Source: Mariprofundus sp.
Lineage (GTDB): Bacteria > Pseudomonadota > Zetaproteobacteria > Mariprofundales > Mariprofundaceae
NCBI GenBank assembly: GCA_030951095.1
Contig: JAUZQI010000190.1
Coordinates: 1-14,757 of the forward strand
Length of the DNA: 14,757 nucleotides
Reading direction: 5' to 3'
The notes under the pieces are model-generated. The model worked only from the letters and a program-made list of their open reading frames with translations, was not told the DNA's origin and made no database searches. Position 1 is the stretch's first letter; each line of letters starts with the position of its first letter. Positions 1-7,539 of this stretch are shown here, one piece after another. The translations under genes and the position numbers were made by a program.

Positions 1-159
1 GAAGCGCTGATCAAACCATGATTCACGATCCTGCATGTGAAATGAACGATTTCTTCGTTAAAGATTTGAGTCATAGCGGTGCTATGCCTTGCAATCTTTG
101 CCTTGAGCTCCTTCATTTCCCATTGCGGTCTCATCAAACCAGATTTAATCAGCACTTCC
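1..159. mobile_element. IS5-like miniature inverted-repeat element (MITE), left end cut by window
   Basis: The first bases, GAAGCGCTGATCAAA (1-15), match the reverse complement of 144-158, GAAGTGCTGATTAAA, at 13 of 15 positions, so the segment has imperfect terminal inverted repeats. The right end carries one more base (position 159), giving a GGAAG terminus; the matching G on the left would lie just outside the window. The right end is followed by TTAG (160-163), which fits the YTAR target duplications known for the IS5 group, whose ends also begin GGAAG. A second region of inward similarity (about 32-49 against the reverse complement of about 110-127) supports a symmetric element. At about 160 bp it is too short for a transposase, so it would be mobilised in trans. 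The interior stays open on the minus strand for about 50 codons, but I recognise no protein there. The family assignment is an inference. Confidence 0.6.
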
Positions 160-252
160 TTAGCACAGAGCGGAAAACATCATGCAGGCGCGTTGTTTGT
201 TGTTTGTTAAGGTTCTCTGGCGCATCAAGCCCGGCTTCCCTAAACTTCGCCG

Positions 253-1425
253 ATGAGCACAGTTATGAGTACCTATGCGCGCTTTCCCCTCACGCTGGTG
301 AGAGGGAAAGGTTCCCGTGTTTGGGATGATAACGGGAATGAATATCTGGATTTTATATCCGGTATTGCTGTCAATACGCTTGGGTATACTCACCCGCAAT
401 TGACTGCAGCATTATCCGAACAAGCCGATACGATGCTGCATTGCTCCAACCTGTTCCATATCCCGAAACAACAACAGCTGGCTGAAAAGTTGACTGCACT
501 GTCCGGTCTCGGAGCGGCCTTTTTTTGTAATTCCGGAGCTGAAGCGAATGAGGCTGCTATTAAACTGGCCCGCAAACACTTCCATGATATGGATTCATCC
601 AGGCGCACGATTATTACCGCCACCCAGTCATTCCATGGGCGACTGCTTTCCACTCTGGCTGCGACAGGCCAGGACAAGGTGAAAGTTGGCTTTGATCCAT
701 TGCCTCCAGGCTTTTTACATGTTCCGCTCAATGATATTGAGGCGTTGAAGCAGGCAGTGAATGAGCAGACGGCAGCAGTATTGCTGGAGCCGTTGCAGGG
801 TGAGGGTGGCGTCAATATTGCGACTGGAGCATATCTCCAGTCGGTGCGGAAATTGTGCGATGACCTCGGGTTATTGTTGATTCTTGATGAGGTTCAGACC
901 GGTATTGGCCGGTGTGGCACCATGTTTGCGTTTGAACAGGCAGGTATTGTCCCTGATATTCTGACGCTGGCCAAAGGCTTGGGCGGCGGTGTGGCGATTG
1001 GAGCCATGCTGGCCACGAATGCTGTAGCGGATTCATTCGGGCCCGGCACACATGGTTCCACCTTTGGCGGTAACCCGCTGGCTTGTACGGCGGCACTAAC
1101 CGTGCTCGATGTGATAGAGTCCGACAGCTTATTGTCCAATGTCAGGCTGCGGGGCGAGCAGTTGAGACAGGGCTTGCAGGCGTTGGCATGCCGGTTCCCT
1201 GTTATTCTGCAGGTGCGCGGCCAAGGCTTGCTCATTGGGGCAGAGATGAGTGTGGAAGTGGCACCTCTGATCACTGCAGCTCGGGATAAAAGGCTGTTAT
1301 TACTGATGGCGGGGCCAAATGTGTTACGCTTTCTGCCACCATTGAATGTAAGCATGGCGGATGTGGATGAGGCGCTATCAATTGTTTGCACAGTATTGGA
1401 AAGTACGCTGGGGGCTGGGGAATGA
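253..1425 (+). CDS. argD: acetylornithine aminotransferase ArgD
   Basis: This is a cytoplasmic PLP-dependent class III aminotransferase. It interconverts N-acetylglutamate semialdehyde and N-acetylornithine in arginine synthesis, and often also serves the lysine pathway. The 390-residue length is normal for the family. Visible landmarks are SGAEANEAA (94-102, cofactor phosphate binding), the SFHGR segment near 125, DEVQTGIGR (212-220, with the PLP-ring aspartate D212) and K241 in LAKGLGGG, the expected Schiff-base lysine. HGSTFGGNPLA follows further on. Two in-frame ATGs are possible, at 253 and 265, and neither has a clear Shine-Dalgarno sequence. I use the first; the second gives MSTYARFPLTL, which also looks like a family N-terminus. 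The stop overlaps the argF start as ATGA. A succinylornithine or other ornithine aminotransferase is the only real alternative, and the argF and argG neighbours argue for ArgD. Confidence 0.93.
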   Translation: MSTVMSTYARFPLTLVRGKGSRVWDDNGNEYLDFISGIAVNTLGYTHPQLTAALSEQADTMLHCSNLFHIPKQQQLAEKLTALSGLGAAFFCNSGAEANEAAIKLARKHFHDMDSSRRTIITATQSFHGRLLSTLAATGQDKVKVGFDPLPPGFLHVPLNDIEALKQAVNEQTAAVLLEPLQGEGGVNIATGAYLQSVRKLCDDLGLLLILDEVQTGIGRCGTMFAFEQAGIVPDILTLAKGLGGGVAIGAMLATNAVADSFGPGTHGSTFGGNPLACTAALTVLDVIESDSLLSNVRLRGEQLRQGLQALACRFPVILQVRGQGLLIGAEMSVEVAPLITAARDKRLLLLMAGPNVLRFLPPLNVSMADVDEALSIVCTVLESTLGAGE

Positions 1426-2327
1426 GACATTTTCTGACATTGCTGGATGTATCATCGGATGAGGCAAGACATCTATTGAAACGTGCAGCCAAGATCAAGC
1501 GCCGGTTGAAAGAGGGCAAGGAGTATCGGCCGCTGGAAGGAAAAACGCTGGGTATGATTTTTGATAAAGCCAGCACGCGCACGCGCGTTGCCTTCGAAAC
1601 CGGCATGTTCCAGCTTGGTGGTCATGCCCTGTTCCTGCATTCCGATGCCACCCAGTTAGGTCGCGGTGAGCCGATTGCAGATTCGGCACGCGTGCTTTCC
1701 AGCATGGTTGACGGTATCACCATTCGCACCTTTGGACACGATACTCTGCAGGAATTTGCCAGGCATTCGAAAGTGCCGGTGATTAATGCCCTGACCGATT
1801 TGACCCACCCGTGCCAGATTCTGGCCGATGTGCTTACCTATGAGGAGCATCGGGGCTCGATTGAGGATAAAACCGTAGCCTGGATTGGTGATGGTAATAA
1901 TATGGCGCATTCATGGATCAATGGTGCGGTGACGTTCGGCTATCGATTGAAAATCGCCTGCCCGGACAGTTACCAGCCGGATGAGAAAATGCTCGAGGCT
2001 GCACGTATATTGGGTGCAGATGTGTCTCTGAGCGATGACCCTGTTACGGCTGCATACAAGGCTGATCTGGTTACCACGGATGTCTGGGCCTCCATGGGAC
2101 AGGAAGAAGAACAGGCTGAGCGCGAGAGGGCGTTTGACGGCTTCTGTGTGACGGATCGTGTCATGGCTCATGCCCATGGCGATGCACTGTTTATGCATTG
2201 CTTGCCAGCTCATCGGGGCGAGGAAGTTGCAGCCAGCGTCATTGATGGGCCACAGTCGGTGGTATGGGGTGAGGCGGAAAATCGTCTGCACGCTCAGAAG
2301 GCGCTGCTGGAGTTTTTATTGAAGTAA
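1422..2327 (+). CDS. argF: ornithine carbamoyltransferase ArgF
   Basis: The enzyme transfers the carbamoyl group from carbamoyl phosphate to ornithine, giving citrulline, the step before ArgG. The product is 301 residues, normal for anabolic OTCases. Carbamoyl-phosphate binding is shown by STRTR (51-55) and HPCQ (129-132), and ornithine binding by DxxxSMG-like VWASMGQE and by HCLPAHRG, with C260 as the usual catalytic-site cysteine. The start at 1422 was chosen because it forms an ATGA overlap with the argD stop, which suggests translational coupling, and because it gives the family-like N-terminus MRHFLTLLD. An upstream TTG at 1386 would add 12 residues that fit nothing. The gene ends only 3 nt before the 161-bp inverted-repeat element. 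Confidence 0.95.
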   Translation: MRHFLTLLDVSSDEARHLLKRAAKIKRRLKEGKEYRPLEGKTLGMIFDKASTRTRVAFETGMFQLGGHALFLHSDATQLGRGEPIADSARVLSSMVDGITIRTFGHDTLQEFARHSKVPVINALTDLTHPCQILADVLTYEEHRGSIEDKTVAWIGDGNNMAHSWINGAVTFGYRLKIACPDSYQPDEKMLEAARILGADVSLSDDPVTAAYKADLVTTDVWASMGQEEEQAERERAFDGFCVTDRVMAHAHGDALFMHCLPAHRGEEVAASVIDGPQSVVWGEAENRLHAQKALLEFLLK

Positions 2328-2330
2328 AAC

Positions 2331-2491
2331 GAGCCACTTGCAAAAGTCGTGAACGGCGATTTACTTCCCCACTCCGGCGCATTATCGAACTGGAATTTCA
2401 GAGAATGGAACCACCATGCTCCTCATTCCATTCCAAAAATGCGCTCGAAGTGGGATTGCAACGCATCCACTCAGACTTTTGCAAGTGGCCC
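2331..2491. mobile_element. 161-bp MITE-like inverted-repeat element between argF and argG
   Basis: The ends are GAGCCACTTGCAAAAGTC (2331-2348) and the reverse complement of 2474-2491, GGGCCACTTGCAAAAGTC: 17 of 18 positions match and the inner 16 are perfect. The 4-bp sequence AAAC lies directly outside both ends (2327-2330 and 2492-2495), as a target-site duplication would. A second pair of inverted boxes is found inside, CCCACTCCGGCGCATT on the left and CCCACTTCGAGCGCATT read inward from the right, so the whole element is a long imperfect palindrome. It has no coding capacity. Its ends do not resemble those of the element at the window start, so it belongs to a different family, which I cannot name. 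As RNA it could form a long hairpin between argF and argG. Confidence 0.82.
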
Positions 2492-2524
2492 AAACGTTAA
2501 ATAGATTTTGAAATATGTTCAATT

Positions 2525-2531
2525 GAAGAGG
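2525..2531 (+). promoter_or_regulatory. ribosome binding site that fixes the argG start
   Basis: GAAGAGG ends 6 nt before the ATG at 2538. It favours this start over an in-frame TTG at 2508, which lies just downstream of the inverted-repeat element and has no such site. Confidence 0.75.
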
Positions 2532-2537
2532 ATATCA

Positions 2538-3749
2538 ATGTCTGATGTAAAAAAAGCGGTACTGGCTTACTCGGGGGGACTGGATACCTCCATCATCCTG
2601 AAATGGTTGCAGGATACCTATGATTGCGAAGTGATCACATTCACGGCTGATCTTGGTCAGGGTGAAGAAGTGGAAGAGGCGCGTGCCAAGGCCAGGACCT
2701 GTGGCGTTTCCTCCATCTATATTGAGGATATCCGTGAAGAATTTGTGCGTGATTATGTGTTTCCAATGTTTCGCGCCAATGCCATTTATGAAGGTGAATA
2801 TCTGCTTGGCACCTCGATTGCGCGGCCGCTGATTTCCAAACGCATGATTGAAATTGCCGAAGCTGAAGGGGCTGATGCAGTATCGCATGGTGCCACTGGC
2901 AAAGGTAATGATCAGGTGCGTTTTGAGCTGGGTTTTTATGCCCTGAAGCCGGATGTGAAAGTGATTGCTCCGTGGCGCGAGTGGGATATGGTGTCGCGCA
3001 AGGATATGCTCGATTTTGCCGAGAAACACGGCATCCCGGTTGAACGCAAGCGTGAAGGCTCCAAGTCGCCCTATTCGATGGATGCCAATCTGCTGCATAT
3101 TTCCTACGAGGGTTACGATCTGGAAAATCCGTGGTGCGAGCCGTCCGAGTCGATGTGGCGCTGGAGTGTGTCGCCTGAAGCTGCGCCGGATGCTCCGGAA
3201 TATATCGAACTTAGCTATCAGGGCGGAGATATTGTCGCCATCAATGGTAAACCCATGACACCGGCGACTGTGCTGACCGAATTGAATCGTTTGGGCGGTA
3301 AGCATGGTATTGGTCGTATCGATATTGTGGAAAATCGTTTCGTGGGCATGAAATCACGCGGTTGTTACGAAACACCGGGTGGTACGATTATGCTCAAGGC
3401 CCACCGTGCCATTGAGTCCATTACGCTGGATCGTGAAGCGGCACACCTCAAAGACGAATTGATGCCGCGTTATGCCAGTATCATTTATAACGGTTACTGG
3501 TTTGCGCCGGAGCGAGTAATGTTGCAGCAAGCCATCGATGCCTCACAAGTCTGCGTTAACGGCGATGTGCGTTTGAAACTGTATAAGGGCAATGTCGAAG
3601 TCGTGGGGCGGCGTTCGGATGATTCGATGTTCGATGAACGCCTGTGTACCTTTGAAGATGACGAAGGCGCCTATGACCAAAAAGACGCATCCGGTTTTAT
3701 TAAGCTCAATGCGCTGCGTTTACGCATGAACAAGTTTATCAACAAATAA
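2538..3749 (+). CDS. argG: argininosuccinate synthase ArgG
   Basis: ArgG condenses citrulline and aspartate with ATP to argininosuccinate in the cytoplasm. The product is 403 residues, the usual length of the short bacterial type. The N-terminus carries the ATP pyrophosphatase P-loop AYSGGLDTS (10-18). The conserved [15 protein letters not shown] and [15 protein letters not shown] segments follow, both typical of citrulline and aspartate binding, and the C-terminal half contains [11 protein letters not shown]. The start at 2538 is supported by GAAGAGG six bases upstream. The gap to argF is filled by an inserted inverted-repeat element, so argG may be transcribed less strongly from the argD-argF promoter than before the insertion. 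The expected partner argH does not follow; a cytochrome gene does. Confidence 0.97.
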   Translation: MSDVKKAVLAYSGGLDTSIILKWLQDTYDCEVITFTADLGQGEEVEEARAKARTCGVSSIYIEDIREEFVRDYVFPMFRANAIYEGEYLLGTSIARPLISKRMIEIAEAEGADAVSHGATGKGNDQVRFELGFYALKPDVKVIAPWREWDMVSRKDMLDFAEKHGIPVERKREGSKSPYSMDANLLHISYEGYDLENPWCEPSESMWRWSVSPEAAPDAPEYIELSYQGGDIVAINGKPMTPATVLTELNRLGGKHGIGRIDIVENRFVGMKSRGCYETPGGTIMLKAHRAIESITLDREAAHLKDELMPRYASIIYNGYWFAPERVMLQQAIDASQVCVNGDVRLKLYKGNVEVVGRRSDDSMFDERLCTFEDDEGAYDQKDASGFIKLNALRLRMNKFINK

Positions 3750-3764
3750 AAGCGGGAGAACAAG

Positions 3765-4427
3765 ATGACTGAACAGGGGTATGCCAAACAGATTCGTATT
3801 TTACACAGCTTGCTGGCATTGTGTATGCTCACTCAAATCGCCATTGGCGAATTGATGGATGTGCCTGAAGTCGAGGATACGCCGGCTGTCGCCAGTATAC
3901 ACTGGATTATGCCGGCCTATGCTCATGAGGGGCAGAAGCATCCAGCCGGAATGCCGGTGGAAGAAACGATTGGCTTTGAAGTGCACGAAATACTGGGCTT
4001 GACGATTGCCAGCCTGTTGTTGATTCGCATCATGCTGGCCATGACTTCACTGCCCGGCGCAAACTGGAGAGAACTGGTGCCATGGGCATTTGCCGATGGG
4101 CGCAAGCAACTGTTGAGAGAAGCGAAAATGCAAATGGCTGGCTGGAAACAGGGAAAGCTTGCCCCCCCTGAAGATGGAGAAGCGGTTGCGAGGTGTGTGC
4201 ATGGTTTTATTTTACTGGCTGGCCTTGGTATGGGTATCACAGGGACTGTGTTATATTTTGGCTGGAGTCAAACCACGCCACAAACCGATTTGATTGAGCT
4301 GGTGGCCGAAACACATGAATTGCTTGTGGGCTTGCTGGAGGCGCTACTGGCTGCCCATATTCTGGCTGTGATTATACATCAACGACAGGGCCACAATATT
4401 ATCGCGCGGATCAAACCAACAGCCTGA
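3765..4427 (+). CDS. cytochrome b561-like membrane protein
   Basis: The 220-residue protein has about four hydrophobic segments (roughly 13-30, 76-95, 146-166 and 184-204) and histidines placed as in two-haem bacterial b561 / hydrogenase cytochrome-b proteins: H14 in the first segment, H74 at the start of the second, and H184 and H198 spaced by 14 in the last. H146 begins the third segment. Such proteins pass electrons between quinols and periplasmic or membrane partners. The loop between segments one and two (31-72) is longer than in classic b561 and holds H46, H54 and H59. The start at 3765 has GGGAG upstream (3754-3758). It begins 15 nt after argG, so it is probably co-transcribed, though no metabolic link to arginine is apparent. 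The redox partner and substrate are unknown. Confidence 0.7.
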   Translation: MTEQGYAKQIRILHSLLALCMLTQIAIGELMDVPEVEDTPAVASIHWIMPAYAHEGQKHPAGMPVEETIGFEVHEILGLTIASLLLIRIMLAMTSLPGANWRELVPWAFADGRKQLLREAKMQMAGWKQGKLAPPEDGEAVARCVHGFILLAGLGMGITGTVLYFGWSQTTPQTDLIELVAETHELLVGLLEALLAAHILAVIIHQRQGHNIIARIKPTA

Positions 4428-4518
4428 TCGTTGGAGCAGTTGGGGCGATGCCGGTTTATTGTGGTCTGCAATAAAATCAGCGTTTTCTTAACGATCACAG
4501 GATAGCCAGGAGGAGCAC

Positions 4519-4986
4519 ATGATAAAGCATAACAAGATACTGGTTCCGACCGACTGTTCGGATCAGTCTACTGAAGCGATACGGCGGGCAGGCGTGCTGG
4601 CAGAAAAATTCGGTGCAGAAGTTCATCTGCTGTATGTGATGGAGCCATCCATGTATTTTGAAATGGATATGGTAGCGATTCCGCCTCTGGATGAGGTCGA
4701 TCATACGGTGCAAAAAGGGGTATTAAAGCGCATTAAAGCGCAGGTGAAATTATTCGATTTCAAACTGATTGTGCATATCAAGGAATCTATCGGCGATCCG
4801 TCGCGGAGCATTTGTCAGTTCGCAGAATCGTTGCCTGCCGATCTGATTGTTATTGGCCGCCACAGCGAAAAGAGCATGTTTGCACACATGCTTATGGGTT
4901 CTTTTGTTGAACGGGTTGTCGCACATGCACCCTGTTCGGTACTTGTTACTGTTCCGCATAGTCTGACAGGAAGCGAAAAGAGCTGA
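4519..4986 (+). CDS. universal stress protein, UspA family
   Basis: A single Usp domain of 155 residues starts with the typical KILVPTDCSDQSTEAIRRA and ends with GSFVERVVAHAPCSVLVTV, both family hallmarks. Cytoplasmic Usp proteins respond to starvation and stress, and some bind ATP. The nucleotide loop here departs from the usual G-2X-G-9X-G(S/T): it reads GRHSEKSMFAHMLMGS, with serine in place of the second glycine and one extra residue, so ATP binding is doubtful. A very strong Shine-Dalgarno sequence, AGGAGG (4508-4513), precedes the ATG. The 91-nt gap after the cytochrome gene suggests its own promoter, but I cannot place one. It ends 43 nt before the convergent pstB stop, with no clear terminator between them. 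Confidence 0.88.
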   Translation: MIKHNKILVPTDCSDQSTEAIRRAGVLAEKFGAEVHLLYVMEPSMYFEMDMVAIPPLDEVDHTVQKGVLKRIKAQVKLFDFKLIVHIKESIGDPSRSICQFAESLPADLIVIGRHSEKSMFAHMLMGSFVERVVAHAPCSVLVTVPHSLTGSEKS

Positions 4987-5029
4987 TATTTCAGTGCCAT
5001 GGGCGATATTGTCTGATCGTTATGCTGTA

Positions 5030-5845
5030 TTAGCTGCAATCGCAGACAGACCAGCGCAGGAACTCACGGCTTTCAATCCGGTTCGGATATTTAAAGAATA
5101 ATTTGCTATCGCCTGATTCGATCAGGTGCCCATCACACATGAAAATGACCTGGCCGCCCAGCCGTTTTGCCTGCTCGATATCGTGGGTGACGCACAGCAC
5201 TGGCATATTCTGTGCCAGTTCAAGTAGCGATGTTTCAATGAACTGTTTGGAACGTGGGTCGAGCGATGCGGTTGGTTCATCAAGCAGCAGCATTTTTGGA
5301 GAAAGCATCAGCGCTCGTGCAATGCACAGACGTTGTTGCTGGCCGACAGACAGCGTAGCTGCATGATCATGCAGACGGTTTTTCACTTCATCCCACAGCG
5401 CAGCTTGTTTCAAGACTTTTTCGATGCGTATTTGCGGCATGTAGCTGCACTCTTTTCTGCTGAGCCCGAAGACGATATTTTGTTGAATTGAGCATGGAAA
5501 CAGGGCCGGCTTTTGCGCAATCAGGCCAATGGATCGGCGTAGTTCATCTTCACCCTCAGGCCAGCAGCGGGCATCATGGCCCATGATACGGAGTTCACCG
5601 TGCCAGTCTGAATGCAGAAGGTTGAGACAGCGTAGCAGTGTGCTTTTACCCGCACCGGATGGCCCAATCAGGATATTCATCCCCTGCGCCGGAAGGGAAA
5701 AAGAAATATCCCGGAGAATATTTTTACCATCAAGCGCAAGGCTCAGTTTTGATACGTGCAGGCTGGTGTCTCCAGCATCATTAGCGGCAACCTGCTGTGG
5801 CAGTTCTGCCGGCACGGTTGTTATTTTGTTCTTCTTGGTGTTCAT
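5030..5845 (-). CDS. pstB: phosphate ABC transporter ATP-binding protein PstB
   Basis: This is the cytoplasmic ATPase that powers the PstCA channel for high-affinity phosphate uptake. The 271-residue protein has Walker A GPSGAGKST (61-69), a Q-loop at Q111, signature LSVGQQQRLCIARAL (165-179), Walker B LLLDEP (186-191) with the catalytic glutamate E190, and the H-loop histidine H221. The signature has valine in place of the first glycine of LSGGQ, which is unusual. The N-terminus carries about 25 extra polar residues before the ABC fold. The start at 5845 was chosen because its ATG overlaps the pstA stop (ATGA), while longer readings run through pstA in another frame. It is the last gene of the block; phoU, common after pstB, is not present. 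Confidence 0.93.
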   Translation of the reverse strand: MNTKKNKITTVPAELPQQVAANDAGDTSLHVSKLSLALDGKNILRDISFSLPAQGMNILIGPSGAGKSTLLRCLNLLHSDWHGELRIMGHDARCWPEGEDELRRSIGLIAQKPALFPCSIQQNIVFGLSRKECSYMPQIRIEKVLKQAALWDEVKNRLHDHAATLSVGQQQRLCIARALMLSPKMLLLDEPTASLDPRSKQFIETSLLELAQNMPVLCVTHDIEQAKRLGGQVIFMCDGHLIESGDSKLFFKYPNRIESREFLRWSVCDCS

Positions 5846-6678
5846 CCATCCATCCTGATTTTTCGTAATGCAGAGGCACCAAAGCTGAGTGCAGTCACAA
5901 GTATGACCAGAATAACTGCCGATGCCCATGCAATATCCACAGCCTCGGCATTTGCGCCTTCCTGCGCCAGATAAAAAATATGTGTTTGCAAACTGGTGAC
6001 GGGCGAAAACAGTGAATCCGGCCAGACCACGCCGGAAAATACTGTCGCCGTGAATAAAATCGGAGCGGTTTCCGATAAGGCGCGGGCCATGCCCAGAAGC
6101 AAGCCAGTCATCAGCGCAGGCCATGCAACAGGGAGCCAGACACGCCTGATCAGTTGGCCATTGCTTAATCCCAACGCTCTGGCTGCTTCAGTTTTTCCGC
6201 CGGGAATGCGATCAAAGGCATTGACACTGTTCATCAACAACATGGGTAGAATGATGACAGCCAGTATTACCATGCCGGTAAGCAGGCTGATACCCCAGTG
6301 CAGCACATGAACGAGCACAATTAAACCGCACAAGCCATAAACAATAGGCGGAATACCTACAAGCAGATGCATCATGCCCAGCAATGTCTGCCGTTGCCTG
6401 ATATTGGCCGCTAGAGCGTAAAATAGTGCGCCGCCCAGTGCGACGGGAGCTGCCAGAGCACATGCCCCCAGCATCAATAATATCGAACCGGTAATCTGGG
6501 GCCACAGCGTTGAAATGCTGCCGAATGCAATGGCCTGACTACTGCCGATCAGCATGGCCCAGTCCAGCACCGGGATGCCCTTGAATAAAATGTAGGACAA
6601 ACATGCGGCTGGCGGCAATAGCGCGGGCAGCGCCAGCATAGTGGTGAGTATTTTAGCATTTCGCTCGTTCATGCTCAT
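5842..6678 (-). CDS. pstA: phosphate ABC transporter permease PstA
   Basis: The 278-residue inner-membrane permease has about six hydrophobic segments. It carries the EAA cytoplasmic loop EAARALGLSNGQLIRRVWLPVAWP near residues 163-187, followed by GLLLGMARALSETAPILFT, the pattern of PstA. It pairs with PstC to form the phosphate channel and is driven by PstB. The ATG at 6678 overlaps the pstC stop (ATGA), and the gene in turn overlaps pstB, so translation of the three is probably coupled. A second ATG two codons on (6672) is possible. Upstream in-frame codons lie inside pstC and were rejected. The length is typical, and nothing looks broken. Confidence 0.92.
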   Translation of the reverse strand: MSMNERNAKILTTMLALPALLPPAACLSYILFKGIPVLDWAMLIGSSQAIAFGSISTLWPQITGSILLMLGACALAAPVALGGALFYALAANIRQRQTLLGMMHLLVGIPPIVYGLCGLIVLVHVLHWGISLLTGMVILAVIILPMLLMNSVNAFDRIPGGKTEAARALGLSNGQLIRRVWLPVAWPALMTGLLLGMARALSETAPILFTATVFSGVVWPDSLFSPVTSLQTHIFYLAQEGANAEAVDIAWASAVILVILVTALSFGASALRKIRMDG

Positions 6679-7523
6679 GTGGCTCGTGCGCTGTCCGTGT
6701 GCATGTGGGCGAGCAGACTGATGGCGATGGTGACCAGAGCCAGCAATAGTCCGCAAGCCATCAGTGCTGAGAAATGCATTGAACCAAAGGCTGATTCACC
6801 GATTTCACGACCAATGCGCGAGGTCAACGTTTGCGCCGGCGACAGCAGGTTATAAAACGGCTCGGGAATGCGATCCATCGAACCGACTACCAGCATCACC
6901 GCCATGGTTTCACCCAACGCCCGACCCAGCGCTAGCAGGATGCCAGAACGGATACCCGGCCAGGCTTGTGGAAGTAATATGCGCCACAAACGCGCGCTCC
7001 ACCCCATACCGAGACTGGCGGCCGCATCGCGCTGGCTGGCGCTGACTTCGGACAGCGCATCCTGCGCCATGACCATAATCGTCGGCAGTATCATCACCGA
7101 TAGCAACAAACCGGCAGCCAGCAAATTGTGGCCGGTGAGCAAATGCAGACTTGATTGCAAAAAGGGCAGTAATAACCACAGGCCCAGCAGCCCGTACACC
7201 ACCGACGGAATCCCGGCCAGTAATTCCATACTGCCACGTATCAGATTGCGCCACGGCCCGGACAATATTTCGCTACTCATCACCGCCGCCGCCAATCCGG
7301 TGGGAATGGCAATGGCCAGCGCAATCAATGCCGCCCAAAAGCTGCCGATAATGGCAGCCGCCAATCCAAACAGGGATTCATAAGGATACCAGTCCCCGGA
7401 AACGAATGATCCAAGACCATAGTGCTGCCAGTACGGCCATGACTGTTGCACCAGAAACCACAGCATCAGCATAACTACAATCAGGCTGATCAGCGCAGAT
7501 GCTCGCATCCATAATTTTAACAC
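6675..7523 (-). CDS. pstC: phosphate ABC transporter permease PstC
   Basis: This is the partner permease of PstA, 282 residues with about six membrane segments. The first segment is near 9-27, and the EAA-type loop AAASLGMGWSARLWRILLPQAWP lies around 165-188, followed by SGILLALGRALGETMAV, a strong PstC signature. It lacks any long N-terminal extension. The start is uncertain: the GTG at 7523 is the first possible codon after an in-frame stop, and the ATG at 7508 would remove five residues. The nearest purine-rich stretch (AAGGA) is about 14 nt from the GTG, so neither start has a good RBS. Translation may depend on pstS, which ends 16 nt upstream. Confidence 0.9.
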   Translation of the reverse strand: MLKLWMRASALISLIVVMLMLWFLVQQSWPYWQHYGLGSFVSGDWYPYESLFGLAAAIIGSFWAALIALAIAIPTGLAAAVMSSEILSGPWRNLIRGSMELLAGIPSVVYGLLGLWLLLPFLQSSLHLLTGHNLLAAGLLLSVMILPTIMVMAQDALSEVSASQRDAAASLGMGWSARLWRILLPQAWPGIRSGILLALGRALGETMAVMLVVGSMDRIPEPFYNLLSPAQTLTSRIGREIGESAFGSMHFSALMACGLLLALVTIAISLLAHMHTDSARAT

Positions 7524-7539
7524 AGGCGGTTAAATATCC

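Noticed and set aside
160..252. argD promoter around the TTGTTTG repeats
   Set aside because: No -35/-10 pair of convincing match and spacing could be placed, and no ArgR-type box was seen.
18..329. 103-codon + strand open frame
   Set aside because: It spans the MITE and the argD start in another frame and resembles no protein family.
2535..3305. 256-codon open frame on the minus strand
   Set aside because: It lies opposite argG, has no recognisable domain and reflects the codon pattern of the true gene.
4425..4497. 8-bp inverted repeat TGATCGTT / AACGATCA flanking the gap before the stress protein gene
   Set aside because: The arms are 57 bp apart, one overlaps a stop codon, and there is no T-run; too weak to call a terminator or operator.
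4722..4741. Tandem 10-bp repeat ATTAAAGCGC in the stress protein gene
   Set aside because: Ten bases is not a multiple of three, yet the protein is intact, so a recent duplication is unlikely; it looks like chance from Lys/Arg-rich codons.
4987..5029. Possible bidirectional terminator between the stress protein gene and pstB
   Set aside because: Only a 4-bp stem (CTGA/TCAG) is visible nearby and no GC-rich hairpin with a T-run is present.
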